The notes: generated by a model not told the origin, from the sequence alone. A stretch of DNA of 64,000 nt from Desmodesmus armatus (GCA_007449985.2 VIIQ02000657.1:248001-312000), one strand, 5' to 3'. Positions 23,690 through 36,500 are shown, counted from the first letter of the stretch. A program made the numbers and translations.

Positions 23690-23872
23690 TGCACGGTACA
23701 TCCCTGTTGCAAGCTGCATACATTCCTCGTTACTTACTCAAGTGTGCCCTTCACCACCAAGCCGACCTGTCAATGCGATTGATTTGATCCGTGATCTGCT
23801 TCTTCTGTTTTCAGTTCTGTCTGCTCCCAACCCTGCCTGGGCCACAACGTGACTAGGAAAATCCCACATCAC
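23690..23872 (+). promoter_or_regulatory. Conserved 5' flank of copy B
   Basis: Aligns with the reverse complement of 6742-6900 upstream of copy A, including CACCAAGCCGACCTGTCAAT and the CACATG that abuts the first donor. This is the likely promoter and 5' UTR; the match between copies is the only evidence. Confidence 0.45.
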
Positions 23873-26800
23873 ATGGTAGGCCTGTCTATCTGCCCAGCAT
23901 GCAATGTATCCTACTGGACAGCTGTCCATGTACGCATTGCAGCAATGTTGAACTGGGATGATCATCATATGCAACATTCACATACACTTCATGCAACTGC
24001 AGGCTGAAGGGAACCAGCACTTGCAGCATGATTGGAGCCAGGTGCTGGAGCTGGTGGTGCCCCACATCGACACCAGAGAGATGCACGTCAGGCTCAGCAC
24101 CGTCAGCCAGCACATGCAGCACGTCATGCAGACACACATACGGCAGCACATAGCTGCGTACCTCAAGCAGTTCCTGGGGACCGGGGCTTGGCTGCCCAGC
24201 ACCAGCAACAGCAGCAGATCGTGGTATCGGGCGTCAGAGGGTGTGTGCCCCTCAATCAAGTGGCTGTGCAGCTTTGCTGGAGCAGAGGCTATGGGCACAG
24301 CAGAAGCTGCAACTGCTGTTCTATCTGATGGGTATATTGCCTTTGCCACGAATGAACGCACTGCACAGGTTGTGGCAGAGTCAGGTAGGCAGGGGGGCAT
24401 GTTATCTTTGGTGGGGAGCAGTCGTGTGGGGCCACTAGGGCACATCACATGTCACAGGTTGCGCCAGTCAAATAAATTATTCAATATATGTGTCTTGCTT
24501 AGGGTGAAGCCAGGTCATAACCTACGTGCAACATGCGGAAAGGCACATATGCAGCAGCCACACTAGCCATCTCAGATTGAGTGCTGGTTGGCGCTGGGCA
24601 TACTTACTGGCAGCCTGGCACCCGCCCCCCCAACCTCCAGCACAGAAGTTGTGAGTTTCATATCATGTGCTCTGCTGCTGTTGTGCTGGGCATGCTGATT
24701 CAGGGCTGCGTTTGACAGACGACTGTATGGTAGCAGCCGCAGCAGCAACGGCGCAGCAGCAGCACACCGCAGTGGCAGAGCACGCAGCACAGCTGCTGCA
24801 GGCTACACCGCCTGAGCGGGCAGAGCAGCACAGCGGCCTCACACCCCTCATGAGGTTTGCATGCACAGCTAAGAAGGATGACCTCATGCCACCTGAGGTG
24901 CGTAGGTGCCAGTGCTGGCACCTGGTGTTAGCAGATGAAGATTTTTGAGAGGGTTCTTTTGTCCTTCCCAACCAGTCCTGGGTGCGGTCACAACATGACC
25001 TGTCTTCTGGGTGGTTCACGCTGCGTGTGCTGCAAATTATCCTTGTTGGCCCGCTACAGGATGGTGAGGCACGTCTTCAAGAAAGCAACAGTAACAGTAA
25101 CAGTCTTCGGCAGTGACATTGCCAGCGCAACAGCGCCAGCAATACCTCCCGGCTGTGGCGTGCTGGCAATGAAACACACTCCTGCGGCACAGCCTGTGTG
25201 TGAAGGACTGCTCTGCCATGTCCTGCTTTGTACCGCGCTGTCCAGGTATCTGAGTGGGCTGGTGCTATGTCCCAGCAGCAGCTGTATGGGGTGCTACTGG
25301 TGATGATACCCAAAGAGCAGCATCATATGGAGGCCTTCCAGCTTCTGCTCGATTGCTTGCTGCTCAAGCAGCAGTGCCCCAAGCCAACGGCACCAGACAG
25401 CAGCAGCTGTGAAGCGGCACCCTTGCACCACCTGTTGCTGCAGTTGCTGAGAGCCAGCATGCACAACGGCCCAGAGTTGTACACGGCGGGGTTGGTTGGC
25501 GCGATAAAAAGCTTGCCAGCTGACATGCAGCCAGGTAAGTGCTTTATGCTCAGCATCTCTGTCTCGCCTTGCATGCATCCAGCGTGGGTGTTGGGCTGCA
25601 TGGCATGTGCAACTCAAGTGCAGTTTCTGCACCAAACAGTCTGTTGAGCCCAAGTTGGTTGTTTGTGAGGAGTCTCCGCGCACCTCAGGCACAACTGTGC
25701 TGCCTCTTTCTGTGGGGTCTATGCCACTGTTGCCTGTGTCTGCCGCCTCTCCCTGACTCTCTTTGTCCTGTTATCCTGCACCTCCTGCAGACCCCAGCAC
25801 ATGCGTATTCATGCACTTCCTGCACCTCCTGCAGACCGCAGCACTGCGTATTCATGCACTTCCTGCACCTCCTACACCTCCTGCAGACCCCAGCACATGC
25901 GTGGAGCTCCTGACCCTTGCCGACAGCAGCTGCTCAAGTGCCATCCCACACCTTGCCGCCCTCCCTGGCATACAGTCCCTACCTCAGGAGGTGTTTGATG
26001 GGCTGCTGTGTGCCCACACACAACCGCCCCGCAAGCGGCTTGAAAACTCGCTGGCGCAGCTGCTCAAGCTGCCACATGCACAACACATCAGCGGCAGTCA
26101 GCTGTCCCGGCTGCTTGCCCACTGCATGGAGAACACCTGAACATTTTTTGTACAGGGGTGAAGGCACTCCTCCGGTGGGTTGTACAGCTATCAGTCTGCA
26201 TGTTTATGTGTGTTTGTCTGCTCATGTGGCGTGTACTGATGTTGTAGAGTGCCCATACGTTGGGTAGCAAGGGCCGTACGGGGAGGTGGGTGGTTTGCGC
26301 AGGCAGAGGAAAACTTTGGTGCTTGTGAGTGCCACAGGCATGTTGCAGAGTTTGGCATTTACATCCATCAGCATCGGCCTTGATAGAAACTTGACAGGCG
26401 CAAGGCTTTTCAACCAACACAACCCTGCTTTCCTGTGCTGTGCTGCTCTGTGCTGTCGACTGACCATTTTGGCAGTTTGCCTGCAGTGCAGCAGATGAGC
26501 AGTAATGACGCCCTAGAGGTCCTCAAGCTTGAAGCTACGCATGAAGGCCGGCTGCTGGCAGATGCTGGGCGATTTCGGATGTTAAATGACGGACTGCAGG
26601 ATGTTGACGATCACGACAAGGTCTGGGGCACCTTTGAGGTCCTGACAGAGCGTCTGGTGGAGTCGGACGCTGTGGAGCTGTTTAGGCACGTGATACACTA
26701 CAGGTGGGTCTTGCCTCATCCCCCCGCTCAGTCTCCCTCTATTTTCCCCCATCTATCACTCTCCCTGTGGTGTTCTTCCTCTCTCTTTCCCCTCTTGGGG

Positions 26801-29126
26801 TCCTGGGTCATGATGATGTGTTCTGCCAGTATCATGCATGCGTGCAACAACAGCACGCCTTTGTCAGTAATGGGTTGTGTTTCTAGTGCCCTCCTGTTGA
26901 CTCAGGACTCCGAGTCATGGCATGCCTGCCTGGCTGCCTGCCTGCCTGTTGTGTCAGGTGGCATGACTTCATCCCCACCCTCATGGCATGCAAGCCCCTC
27001 ATGGAGCAGCTTAGCCCAGAAGGCCTGGCAACAGTCATCAAAGACATGGTGACCAGCGGCCTCTGGCTCCACCAGCAAAACATTGGACGTAATGACAAGC
27101 AACTGCAGGACCGAATCCTAAAGTTAGAGCCAGTGCAGCAGCTGGAGGCAGACCACGCCTTTGCTATTATGCAAGCCCTGGCTGAGCTCGGACATGAAAT
27201 GACACCAGTGTTCTGCAAGGTGGACTCGGCCTCTGACATCAGCTGTGAGCAGGTGGAGGTGCTCATGAAGCTGGCTTTGGACAACGGGGTGGCTACTGAT
27301 GTGTGCAACATGGCCATATGCCATTCAGCTAGTGAGCTGCAGGCTGGCTTTGTGCTGGAGGTGGGTTGGCTGCTGGGGTTGAAACTTGTGCCTGTATGCA
27401 ATGGCATTTTTGGATGGGGCAACATTGACAGGTGAACAAGAACCTGAAGCTGCGTCCAGGGTAGTATCGCTTCAGTGGCTGCACTCCTACAGCACCAAGC
27501 CAGACGGTGCCTCTTGAGTGCCGTTGGTTTATGAATTACAGTGTGGGCACAACTCTGCCTGATTGCCTGCATGCATCTGCATGCTGTTGTTGCTACATAT
27601 AGTCAGCATCAGGCTGGCATGTGCAGCTTGCCTTCTGCGCAGTTTTCCAGGCCTGTGCAATCTGTGCTTTCACCCCCTTTTCTCCCCTCCCACTGCATGC
27701 CTGTTGCGCCTGCAGATGATCAAGCGTCTGGTTGATGAGTGGCCAATCACTGGCCGTTCCTTGTGGCAAGCAAACTGTGTGCACCTGCACAACCGCTGTG
27801 AGGCCCTGAGCTATCTCCTGAAGCTGCCAGCTGCAGAGGACTTCTCCCAAGAAGACTGTGTTGCGCTGGCCACAGCAGCGGCCAAGGCAGGCAGCCTGGG
27901 CGCGTTCAAGGAGCTGTGTATATACCTGCCGCAGCTGCCGCCAGCGTGCAAGGAGCTTCCCGTGCATCTGCTGCTGCGGTTGTACCGCCTGGCAGTTGAC
28001 AAAGGTGGGTGTTGGGTGCAACTGCATGGCACCTAATGAGTCGACGACAGCTGTGTGCCTGGCTGGGTGTGCTGAACAGTTGGCTGTACTGTGGAAACGC
28101 GGGTGCGTTGGTGCTATCTGTGTTATAGGACATCCAACAGTGGCCAGGCCTGCAATGCAGACATGTCAACGCCAGTGGCCCAACATGACTGGAAGCTTCT
28201 GCTGCTTTTCGTCCTGGTGGTTGTCGCTTGCAGGTGATGACGATGCAGTTGAGCAGTTGGTTGGCCTGTCAGCTTCCCAGCAGCTCAGCACAGCCGACCT
28301 GCAGTCCCTCCTCCTGCAGGCCATAGCAAGGGCCACACGGGTGAGCAGCAACCTGGACCCCTCAGAGAGCTCCAGTTGGCACAAGGAGAGTTATCAGGAG
28401 GCGGTAACGTTGCTACGGCAGCGCGACATCATCATCGATCTACTGCTAGGTGCCCAATCTGACCTCGGTGCCATGACGCCATCGGGCGTGTGGGAGCTGC
28501 TGCAGTCCTGCATCCTGCATGGGGTGGTCAGCACGGCGCGCGCACTCCTGCAGGAGCCCTCAGCACAGCAGATGAACGCAGAGCAGCTGGAGCAGCTGCT
28601 GCTCACGCAGCTCTCACAGCATGCCCGGCAGTACAGGAATGGAGAAGAGGTGGAGCAGCTGCTGGGGATGCTGCTGCAGCATCCTGCCGCGACAGGGCTT
28701 GATGCAGCAGCGCTGGGCAGGTTGATCGTGCGCTATGGGGCGTTTACCGCTGCAGCAACCAGCAGCAAGGAGAGGCAGCGGCAGGGAACAGGTGGCAAGG
28801 GTGCAACGCAGAGTGGTGAGGGTGAAGATGTGTTTGACCCTGTTGAGCTGTTGGTGGGGCTGCCTGCTGTGCAGCAGTACGATGCTGCAGGTCTGGCAGC
28901 TGTGCTGGCAGCAGCTGTCGAAGCGCGTGTGAGCAGTAGGGTGTTTGAGGTGCTGTGCGCGGCGCCCGCAGCTGGTGAGTTAGACGCCGCTCAGCTGATG
29001 CAGCTGCTGCGGGTGTGTGCCCAGCACCACGATCCGGGTGCATTCAGCCGGTTGCTGCAGCATCCTGCAGCCCCTGACAGGGGTGGCAGCCAGGTGCAGC
29101 TGTATGCTGCCATGCTGGGCTGCTGA
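23873..29126 (+). pseudogene. Copy B of the helical-repeat family, one frameshift
   Basis: Exons: 23873-23875, 24003-24384, 24704-24897, 25246-25534, 25887-26174, 26476-26703, 26958-27360, 27716-28004, 28234-29126. Lengths and phases match copy A, except that exon 5 is 288 nt instead of 289. The loss of one base between 26130 and 26136 (GAGAACACC where copy A has GACAAACATC) brings a TGA at 26138-26140 into frame after about 380 residues. All downstream exons stay open in the ancestral frame to the stop at 29124-29126, so decay is recent or the base is a sequence error. At the start of exon 5 the acceptor region is repeated three times; using the first acceptor would add 32 codons in frame. 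The 5' flank is closest to copy A. Confidence 0.72.
25775..25900 (+). repeat. Triplicated splice acceptor of exon 5 in copy B
   Basis: CACCTCCTGCAGACC or a close variant occurs with its AG at 25789-25790, 25833-25834 and 25885-25886. Each carries the end of the intron plus the first bases of exon 5. The distance from the first to the third is 96 nt, so both ends are in the same frame. Confidence 0.85.
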
Positions 29127-30511
29127 TGCCGGCTTTGTGGCACTTTGGTTGTGCACTGGGCCCTGGTGTGTGTTTTGATCTGTGCACCGCAACAAATGAA
29201 CAGTGGCTGAAGATTTGGGTGTGGGTCAGTGGTTGGTGCAAATGTTGAATGATTAGTTGGGATGTTGACTGGTTGATGAGCTCAATTCAATCGGAAAGGA
29301 TGTGCTGCTGGCATTCAGCTGGAGTACACTTGTTTTTCTGATGGTGCATGTTGTGGGGTGGTTGCGGTGCTGCTGGCTGTGCACCACAGTCACAGGTGAA
29401 GCACCATTTGAGCAGTTGTTTTTGTGAAGCGCTGTGTACGTATGCATCGGCTGAGCTGGGTCCCCTCCATCTTGGACAGGAGTTCCCCTTGAAGTTAATG
29501 TTGCAGGTGTGCATTCCAAGCGCACACATGCTCATTGTGATGGATGATGGTTGATCAATGGTACATGTTTGCCTTCAAGTTGCTATTGCCATGAACACCT
29601 GAGTGCACAAGGACCCATGCGGCACAGGAATCTGCAGGTATTCCCACTGCGGACCCTCCTAGACCTTCCTCAGTGGCTCCAACAGGGGTTGCTACAGCGT
29701 TGAGTGCAGGAAAGTTGAATACACCCAGCCTGCTCCAAGGCTGCAGCTCAGCAGCTTGCAGCCAATCAGCTGCATTTGGAGCAATTGCTTCCAGTGCGTG
29801 CTGGGGGTTGCTGCCGAGAAAGTCCCTTTAGTGGCAGCAAAAAACAACTTGAGACACTCAAGTGGGCAAAGGAAGACAGATACAGCAATGGGCACAACAA
29901 AGATACGCCACTAGGAACTACAAAAACCAAACAGAAAAGCACCCACACTTTCCCCCCATCACCAATCAACAGGGCAACCAGGCAAGGTGCTGTCAGGTGT
30001 GAAGGTCAAGGTGCTGTTGGTACAGGAGTGTGCTTGGCAGTGGCAGTGGCAGTGTGCTGCTGCCAGGTGGCGCACAGGCAACTGTGGGTGCAGGAAACAC
30101 AGGACTCAACAACCCTCCCCCAAACAACATTTATACACGGATATACAAATACACAGACAAGCACATAGAGGCACAGAGGTTTGCTTCAGTCGCACTGCCT
30201 ACACATACAGAAGCACACACGACCACCATGAACATCACCAAATAACCTGGCAACCAGGCTCCCAATCGTCCACGCTGGAGCATACTATGCGCCTCCCCTG
30301 CTGCGACTGCAGCTATGTTGACGCCATGCATGCGATTTAACACAACCTACCACACAGGCACGCATACCTGCTGGGCACCGCCCAGCAGCACTCAGCAGCG
30401 GCACTGCCACACCCATAGGCACTCAGCAATAACACCCAGCACCCACCCAACACCGCTCAGCAGGCCGACCGCCGTGACACACCAGACCAGGGGACAGAAC
30501 CCTGGTTCACA
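29127..30511. other. Intergenic between convergent copy B and gene F region, no gene supported
   Basis: Contains the 3' flank of copy B, a G/T-rich segment, and CA-rich simple sequence at 30110-30240. Short open frames exist on both strands but none is recognisable. Confidence 0.4.
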
Positions 30512-31530
30512 TCACCATTCCTGCTCTCTCTTGACGGTTGCCACAGCAGCCCCCGACCCACTCGCTGCTGCATCCTGTGTTGCTGACAGCCCATGCTTGA
30601 CGTGCACCACCACGCAGTCTGCCCCGCTCTCCTCAAAGAGCTTCTGCTGCCGCTGCCGCTCCTCCTCTCTGTCCTCCTCCTCTGCCAGATCGATTATTTC
30701 AACCACATCACCCTCCCCTCCACCCCCTGCAGCTTCCCCAACAGCAGCAGCTGCAGCAGCAGGGGCGGCTCCTGCTGCTGCACCATCCTGCCCTCCCACT
30801 CATGAAAGCAACGCAGTGCCAGCAGCAGCTTGCTGGCTGCAGGGTTCTGCGGCACAGCAGCGGCTGGGATGGCCGCTGTGCTGGTGGTGTGCTTGAACAC
30901 GTGCACAGCATCCCGCAGCCGCAGCAACCCGTGCGCCAGCTCAGGTGGGAATTGCTGCTCGGCCCGGGTGCTCTTAGCGGCTCTGCGCGTCTTATGGCTG
31001 CTGCTGGCGGCGGCATTGCGGACGGTCTTTGGGGCGAGGTAACTGCTGTGCAGCCGCACCAGCTTAGCTCCATTGAAGGACTCGTCTGCCAACTGATAGT
31101 ACTGCAGCTGCTGCTCGTTTGGCAGCCCTGGCAGCAGCTTCTTCTGAAGGTGACCTTTCAGCAGCGCGGCAGCAGCTCTGCCCAGTACGCTGGAGCCCCC
31201 CGCAACCTGCTGCTGCTGCTGCAACCGCCCCCTGTTGCTTGAGGTGCGGTGGTCAGCAGCAGCTGCACCCTCTGCTTTGATACCTTTGAGGATAGCAGCT
31301 GTGCGGCTGCTGTTGTCAAAGGCTGCAGCCGCTGCTATGCTGCTGAGTGTCCCGGTAGCCTGCTGCTCCTGCTGCTCCCGCTGCTCCCGCGGCTGCTGCT
31401 GCTGTGGGCGCGATAGCTGGGGCAACACACCCTGCTGGCCCTGCAGTCGCAGAAATGCAACAGGAATGAATTGGGAAGCGGGCAACAACGGGCAGTTGCC
31501 CAGCAACAACATGCGTGCTCCTGTACCTAT
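30512..31530 (-). CDS. Hypothetical coding region downstream of ankyrin gene F
   Basis: Two overlapping minus-strand frames look protein-like. The first (about 31512-30694) is Gln/Ala-rich and then has helical segments with L-P-G-L-P-N-E-Q-Q and R-C-F-H-E-W-E. The second (about 30800-30512) has an acidic, charged stretch V-E-I-I-D-L-A-E-E-E-D and a Lys-containing end. The join between them would need a frameshift or an intron near 30790. They may be the 3' exons of gene F, since a minus-strand acceptor-like GTACAG lies just upstream, but I could not find a donor/acceptor pair that keeps the frame. Function not recognised. Confidence 0.35.
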
Positions 31531-33100
31531 GGTATGAAGAAGGGTAACACAACGGACATCATTATCTTTACAGCTTGTTGTTGCTGTTGGCGGTACCCAG
31601 GACCCCCACCAACCTTTGCAGTGCGCATCCTTTTTGCAGGGTGCTCTGCTTGTCCTTCATCATCCCCCTCAATGGAATCTGCTGAGGCGACCTTCTCCTG
31701 CTGTTGGTGTCGCTGCTGCTGCCTGCTGTGGACCTCCAAAGCACCTGCCAGCTGTGCTGCTGTGTCCTCCTGACATGCTGCATGTGCCTCCTGCTCCCCA
31801 GGCCCCTGCTCAGGCTGTTGCTGCTGCTGCTGAGGCTCCTGCTGCTGCAAATGTTGTGTTTGCACCTGCTGCTGCGCGCTGGGCCCTTCCGCTGCACAGC
31901 CCGCTGCAGCAGCCTCCTCACCCTTGCAGGTGGCCAAAGCTGCTGCCAGCAGTCCAGCCGTATACGCATGTCCTGCACCATCTGCCGCCTGCTGTGCTGC
32001 TGCAATGTGGCCTGCCTGCAGCGGGCGCCTGCTGGCAGCCAGGAGGGTTGTCACCAAGCTGCTGCGCCCCTGCTTTGCTGCAAGCAGCAGTGGCGTGCAC
32101 CCTGCTGTGTCTGTGACCCACGCACCAGCCCCAGCCCCCAGCAGCAGCTGTGCAACCTCCTCACGCCGTAGGCGTTTTTGCAATGGTTCCTGGTCGCCTC
32201 GTGCAGCAGCTTCATGCAGCGGGGTGCGGCCCTCATTGTCAGCCGCTGCGACTGAGGAACCAGCTGCAAGCAGTGCTGTTACTGCTGCTGTCTCCCCTTG
32301 AGCAGCAGCGTCATGCAGTGGGGTGCGGCCCTGTCTGTCAGCAGCTGGCACTGAGGCGCCAGCTGCAAGGAGCGATGCAAGTAGTAATTCCGCTGCTCTT
32401 GCCGGCTGCAACGTGGTAGGAGCCGCAGCGGTGTGCACCGGCATGCGGCCCTCCTTGTCGGCAGCTGACACCGAGGCACCAGCTGCAAGCAGTAATGCCA
32501 CTGCTTCTCCATACCCCCCCGCGGCGGCGTCATGCAGCGGGTGCGGCCCTCCTTGTCAGCAGCTGCCACTGACGCACCAGCTGCAAGAAGTAGCTGCACT
32601 GCTGCTGGCCGCCCCCGAGCAGCCGCGTCATGCAGCGGGGTGCGGCCCTGCTTGTCTGCCGCCGTCACTGAGGCACCAGCTGCAAGCAGCAACTCCACTG
32701 CTGCTTGGTGACCCCACAAGGCAGCGCCGTGCAGGAGGGTGCGGCCCTCCTTGTCAGCAGCTGACACAGAGGTACCTGACACGTCTGCCCCAGCACCTAT
32801 CAGCTGCTCGACCGCCATGCTGTCTTTGTCGCAGATTGCATCACACAAAGCTGCCGATCCATCAGCACCAGCCACCAACAGCTGCTGCAACAGCTCACGT
32901 GGCCTGCCCACGCTGGCTGCTGCTAGCAGCGAGGGTGTGTACTCAAACCCAGCTGTGAGATGCTGCTTGGCGGCTGGCAGGCCTCCCACTTTCCAGGTCT
33001 CGGCGATCAGACAATACAGCTCAGTGCGTCTTGCTATTTCGGCTTTTGTGAGGTCTGGGGGCCTACCACCCAGAGGCTTACGGGCTGTGTGCTTTGGCAT
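31527..33100 (-). pseudogene. Ankyrin-repeat gene F with one frameshift
   Basis: Starts at the ATG at 33100; upstream alignment to gene G is out of frame, which fixes the start. The N-terminal segment L-T-K-A-E-I-A-R-R-T-E-L-Y and A-V-E-Q-L-I-G-A-G-A-D match gene G. At least seven ankyrin cores of the G-R-T-P-L-H type follow. Loss of one G in the conserved CAGCGGGGTGCGG motif (CAGCGGGTGCGG here, 32539-32541) shifts the frame within the third core, and the remaining cores continue in another frame. The C-terminal part is Gln-rich and ends with a basic P-A-K-R-M-R-T-A-K, a possible nuclear localisation signal. Ankyrin repeats bind other proteins; the partner is unknown. It lies head-to-head with copy C. 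Confidence 0.8.
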
Positions 33101-33539
33101 GGTGACTTTGAGCAGCAGCACAAGAAAAAGAATGGGCGCAAAACAAAAGGAGACAAGATGGTTGCTAATTACAGTTACACAACGCCTTCATGTGGTCAAT
33201 ATAAGTGTTGACACCTGATTGAGCGCGTCTTGTTGCACTTCTTGCCACAAAAACACCATGCCAGAGGGCCCTGCCCGCTCTAGGGTTAGAAAAGTGTTAT
33301 TTGCAGGACTCATGCCGACAAACTCATGACAAGCATTATACATCGTGTGATGATGACACATGACCCTGGTACATCCTCCAAGCGCGACTGTAGACTGCCA
33401 GGCTCATCGCGATCTCCCTCTGATCTAGATCCAATCTTCAGTCTTCTTTGCTGCATCGCCTGCCTGGAGCTATTCTGCTGCATCTCCTGCCTGGAGCTAT
33501 TCGGTACACATGGAATGCGAAGGAACTGAACATAGTCAT
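33101..33539. promoter_or_regulatory. Divergent promoter between gene F and copy C
   Basis: 439 bp separate the two start codons. The spacer is related to that between E and G: both contain AAGAAGTGCAACAAGA and GTCGGCATGAGT followed by TGCAAATAA or TGCAAGTAA. A bidirectional promoter is inferred from this layout being kept in both pairs. Confidence 0.5.
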
Positions 33540-36500
33540 ATGGTGGGTCTTGATGCTTGGACCTGCACACATGCCTGCCAGCTGCAGCCTGCCAGGTACC
33601 CGCACCCCACATGCCTGTCGATGTCCGCATAGGTGCACATTATGTAGTGGAGCGCCCTGAAGCACACCAAAAAGTGCCAGACAGATATTTCATGCAACTG
33701 CAGGCTGAAGACGACATCCAGCATGATTGGAGCCAAGTGCTGCAGCTGGTGGTGCCCTACATCAACACCAGGGAGATGCACGTCAGGTTGACCATCGTCA
33801 GCCAGCACATGCAGCACATCATGCAGACACACATACGTCAGCACATAGCCACGTACCTCAAACGGTACTTCAGCCGTGAAGCTTGGCTGCCGAGCACCGA
33901 TGAGAAAAGGATGCGGCGGGAGTGGCGGTCGGCGGGTGCGTGCCCCTCAGTCAAGTGGCTGTGTGCACTTGCTGGAGCAGAGGCTATGGGCACAGCAGCA
34001 GTGGTAGCGGCTGTGCTGTCTGACGAGCGTAACGAGTGCTACAGCCGGAAAGGCACCGCCCAAGTGGTGATTGAAGCAGGTGATAAGGTTGAAAGCGGAC
34101 CTCCTTTCCACTCGATCGATCTGCTGTTGCATTGTGCTGCCGCCTCTGTGCTTTCACTCTATCACCACTGAGTGGTTCTTACTTCTTGCGCAGAACGAGA
34201 GCAGCAGTAGCCACAGCATGTACACAGTCAGGTTGCTTCTGTGGTGGTAGAGACAGCGCGGAGCACCTGCCCCGTTTAAACAGCACACACCATGCAACAA
34301 CAGCAGCCAGTCCAGCTTAGTTGTTGTGTCAGCAAGCTGCTGGCAGTCCAGCAGCATCCCCATCCATCGCACGCTCTTGGCATGGTATGCTGCTGCTGTT
34401 CTGCCATGCTGCTTCAGGGTTGCGCCTGACAGACGTGTGTGTGGCAGCAGCCGCTGCAGGAGCACAGCCGCAGGAGTATGTCAGAGTGGCGCAGCAAGTA
34501 GCAGCACTGCTGCAGGCGACCCCACCTCAGCACGCAGAGCAGCACAGCGGCCTCACACCCCTCATGAGGTTTGCATGCACATCTGGACCAGGAGTCCCAA
34601 TCCCATCAGAGGTACGTAAAAACTGACCTCCGGTAAAAACGACATGCCAGAAAGACTGGCAAAGGCCAGAGATGGGACTATGTCTGCTACTGGTGTGCAA
34701 TGCCGTCCTTTGCTGGAATACTGCATTCGTGTGTTGAGGGTTGCAATGATCCCATCGGAAGGCCGCTTTTGTTGAAGGTTCCTAGTGCTGCACCATACTT
34801 TCTGTGCCGCCCTGCATTATGCCACCTTCCCTTGCTGCGCTATGTCCTGTGCAGTTGCCTGCATGGGCTGACGCGATGCCCCAGCAACAGCTCTTTGACG
34901 TGCTTCTCGTGATGGTGGACAGCTTCTACCCCCACATTGATGCCTTCCAGCTGCTGCTGAACTGCTTGCTGCTCAAGCAGCAGTGCCCAGAGGCAGCAGA
35001 CAGCAGCAGCAGTGAAGCAACACCCCTGCAGCACCGGCTGGTGCAGCTGCTGAGGGCAAGCTTGCATGATCAGTGCCCAATGCAGGAAACTTGTGTGGCG
35101 GCCATTGTTGACGCAATGCTGAGCCTGCCTCCGGACACACACCCAGGTAACTTCATTCGTACAGCTGCTAGCATAGTAGCGCATGCTGGTAGCAGCCAGT
35201 GTGCATGCCAGCTTTGTGCATTCTTTTCAGCAGTGGCTTCTGCAGGGCACTTCGCACACCAAAGCACTCACCACTAACGCTCTGTGCTCCCCAGTTGTCC
35301 CAGGTCCGCTGTTGGCCCTGATAAGCCAACAGGAGTCTGCACTCGCCTCTTCCACAAGCACATTCGCTCATGGTCGCTGCCTCTGTCCCTTGTGTTCTCG
35401 CCTTCCTGAATGGCTGCTGCCTTATGTTCCTCCTGCAGACCCCAGCACATGCCTCCAGCTGCTGGTGCGTGCTGAAAGCTGCTTCCCAGCTGCCATCCCA
35501 CACCTTGCCGCACTCCCAGGCATACAGGCCCTGCCCCAGGAGGTGTTCTATGGACTGCTGTGTTCCCACACACACATGCCCGAAAAGCGTCTGGATACGC
35601 TGGAGCAGCTGCTGAAGCTGCCACATGCACAGCACATCACCGGTAGTCAGCTATCACAGCTGCTTGCTCACTGCATAGACCCATGTTTGATGTTTGGTGG
35701 CCAGGGAGTGCAGGCACTTCTGAGGTGAGTTGCCTGTCAACTTTTCGTGTGTGCTGGACTATCTGCATGGGCAGTTGGGGTTGTTCTGTCTGCATGAGGG
35801 ATTGTATGGTTGTAACAGTGACAACAAACACACTGGTGGCTTGTTGAAGCGCGCTTGTGTGCGTGCGCGGCTGGGGAGTGAAAGCTGCCCGGCATACCAG
35901 ATGGTACGCATGTACTGTTTTGGGCATGCCACATCAGTAGACTCCACTCCTGGTGCATCAGGGGTGCCACATGAATGCGTAAATGTCTCTTGACTAGCGC
36001 AGCAGTGTATGTGTGTGATGTTGGAAAGGCAAAGGAGCAGATACGGGGCAAGTGGGAGTGGTGGCATGTTGCTGTGCTGGCATGTGCATGTGCCAGCTGC
36101 TTGTATCTGTCCGCAGTCCCTGGCCATGCAGAAAGCAGTTGTGATATCCCCCTTGCTTCTGTCTGACTTACTCTTACACGAGTGTCAATGCAAACCCGAC
36201 AGGTCATAGAAGGCTGGTATTGATTTCGAATGGAGCCTGCATGGATCGTCACACATTGTGTGCGCCTGTGCTGATTGTCACAAGTTGTGTTTGCGTGTGC
36301 TGATGGCTGCCCACTGCCGCAGTTTGCCAGCTGCTGACAATCTCGACAACCAGGAAGCATTGCAGGTTCTCAAGACGGCGGCCACGTATGATGGGCGGCT
36401 GCTGGCGGAAGCTAGGCGGAGCCAACGGAAGGTCAACGAGCATGCAAAGGTTTGGGGCATTTTTGAGCGCTTGGCATGGCATCTGACAGAGGCTGGCGCT

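Noticed and set aside
25763..26140. Treating the 125-codon frame as a complete small gene
   Set aside because: It is exon 5 of copy B preceded by the repeated acceptor region; its stop is produced by the one-base deletion.
32323..32958. 211-codon plus-strand frame over gene F
   Set aside because: Antisense shadow of the ankyrin repeats, as for gene G.
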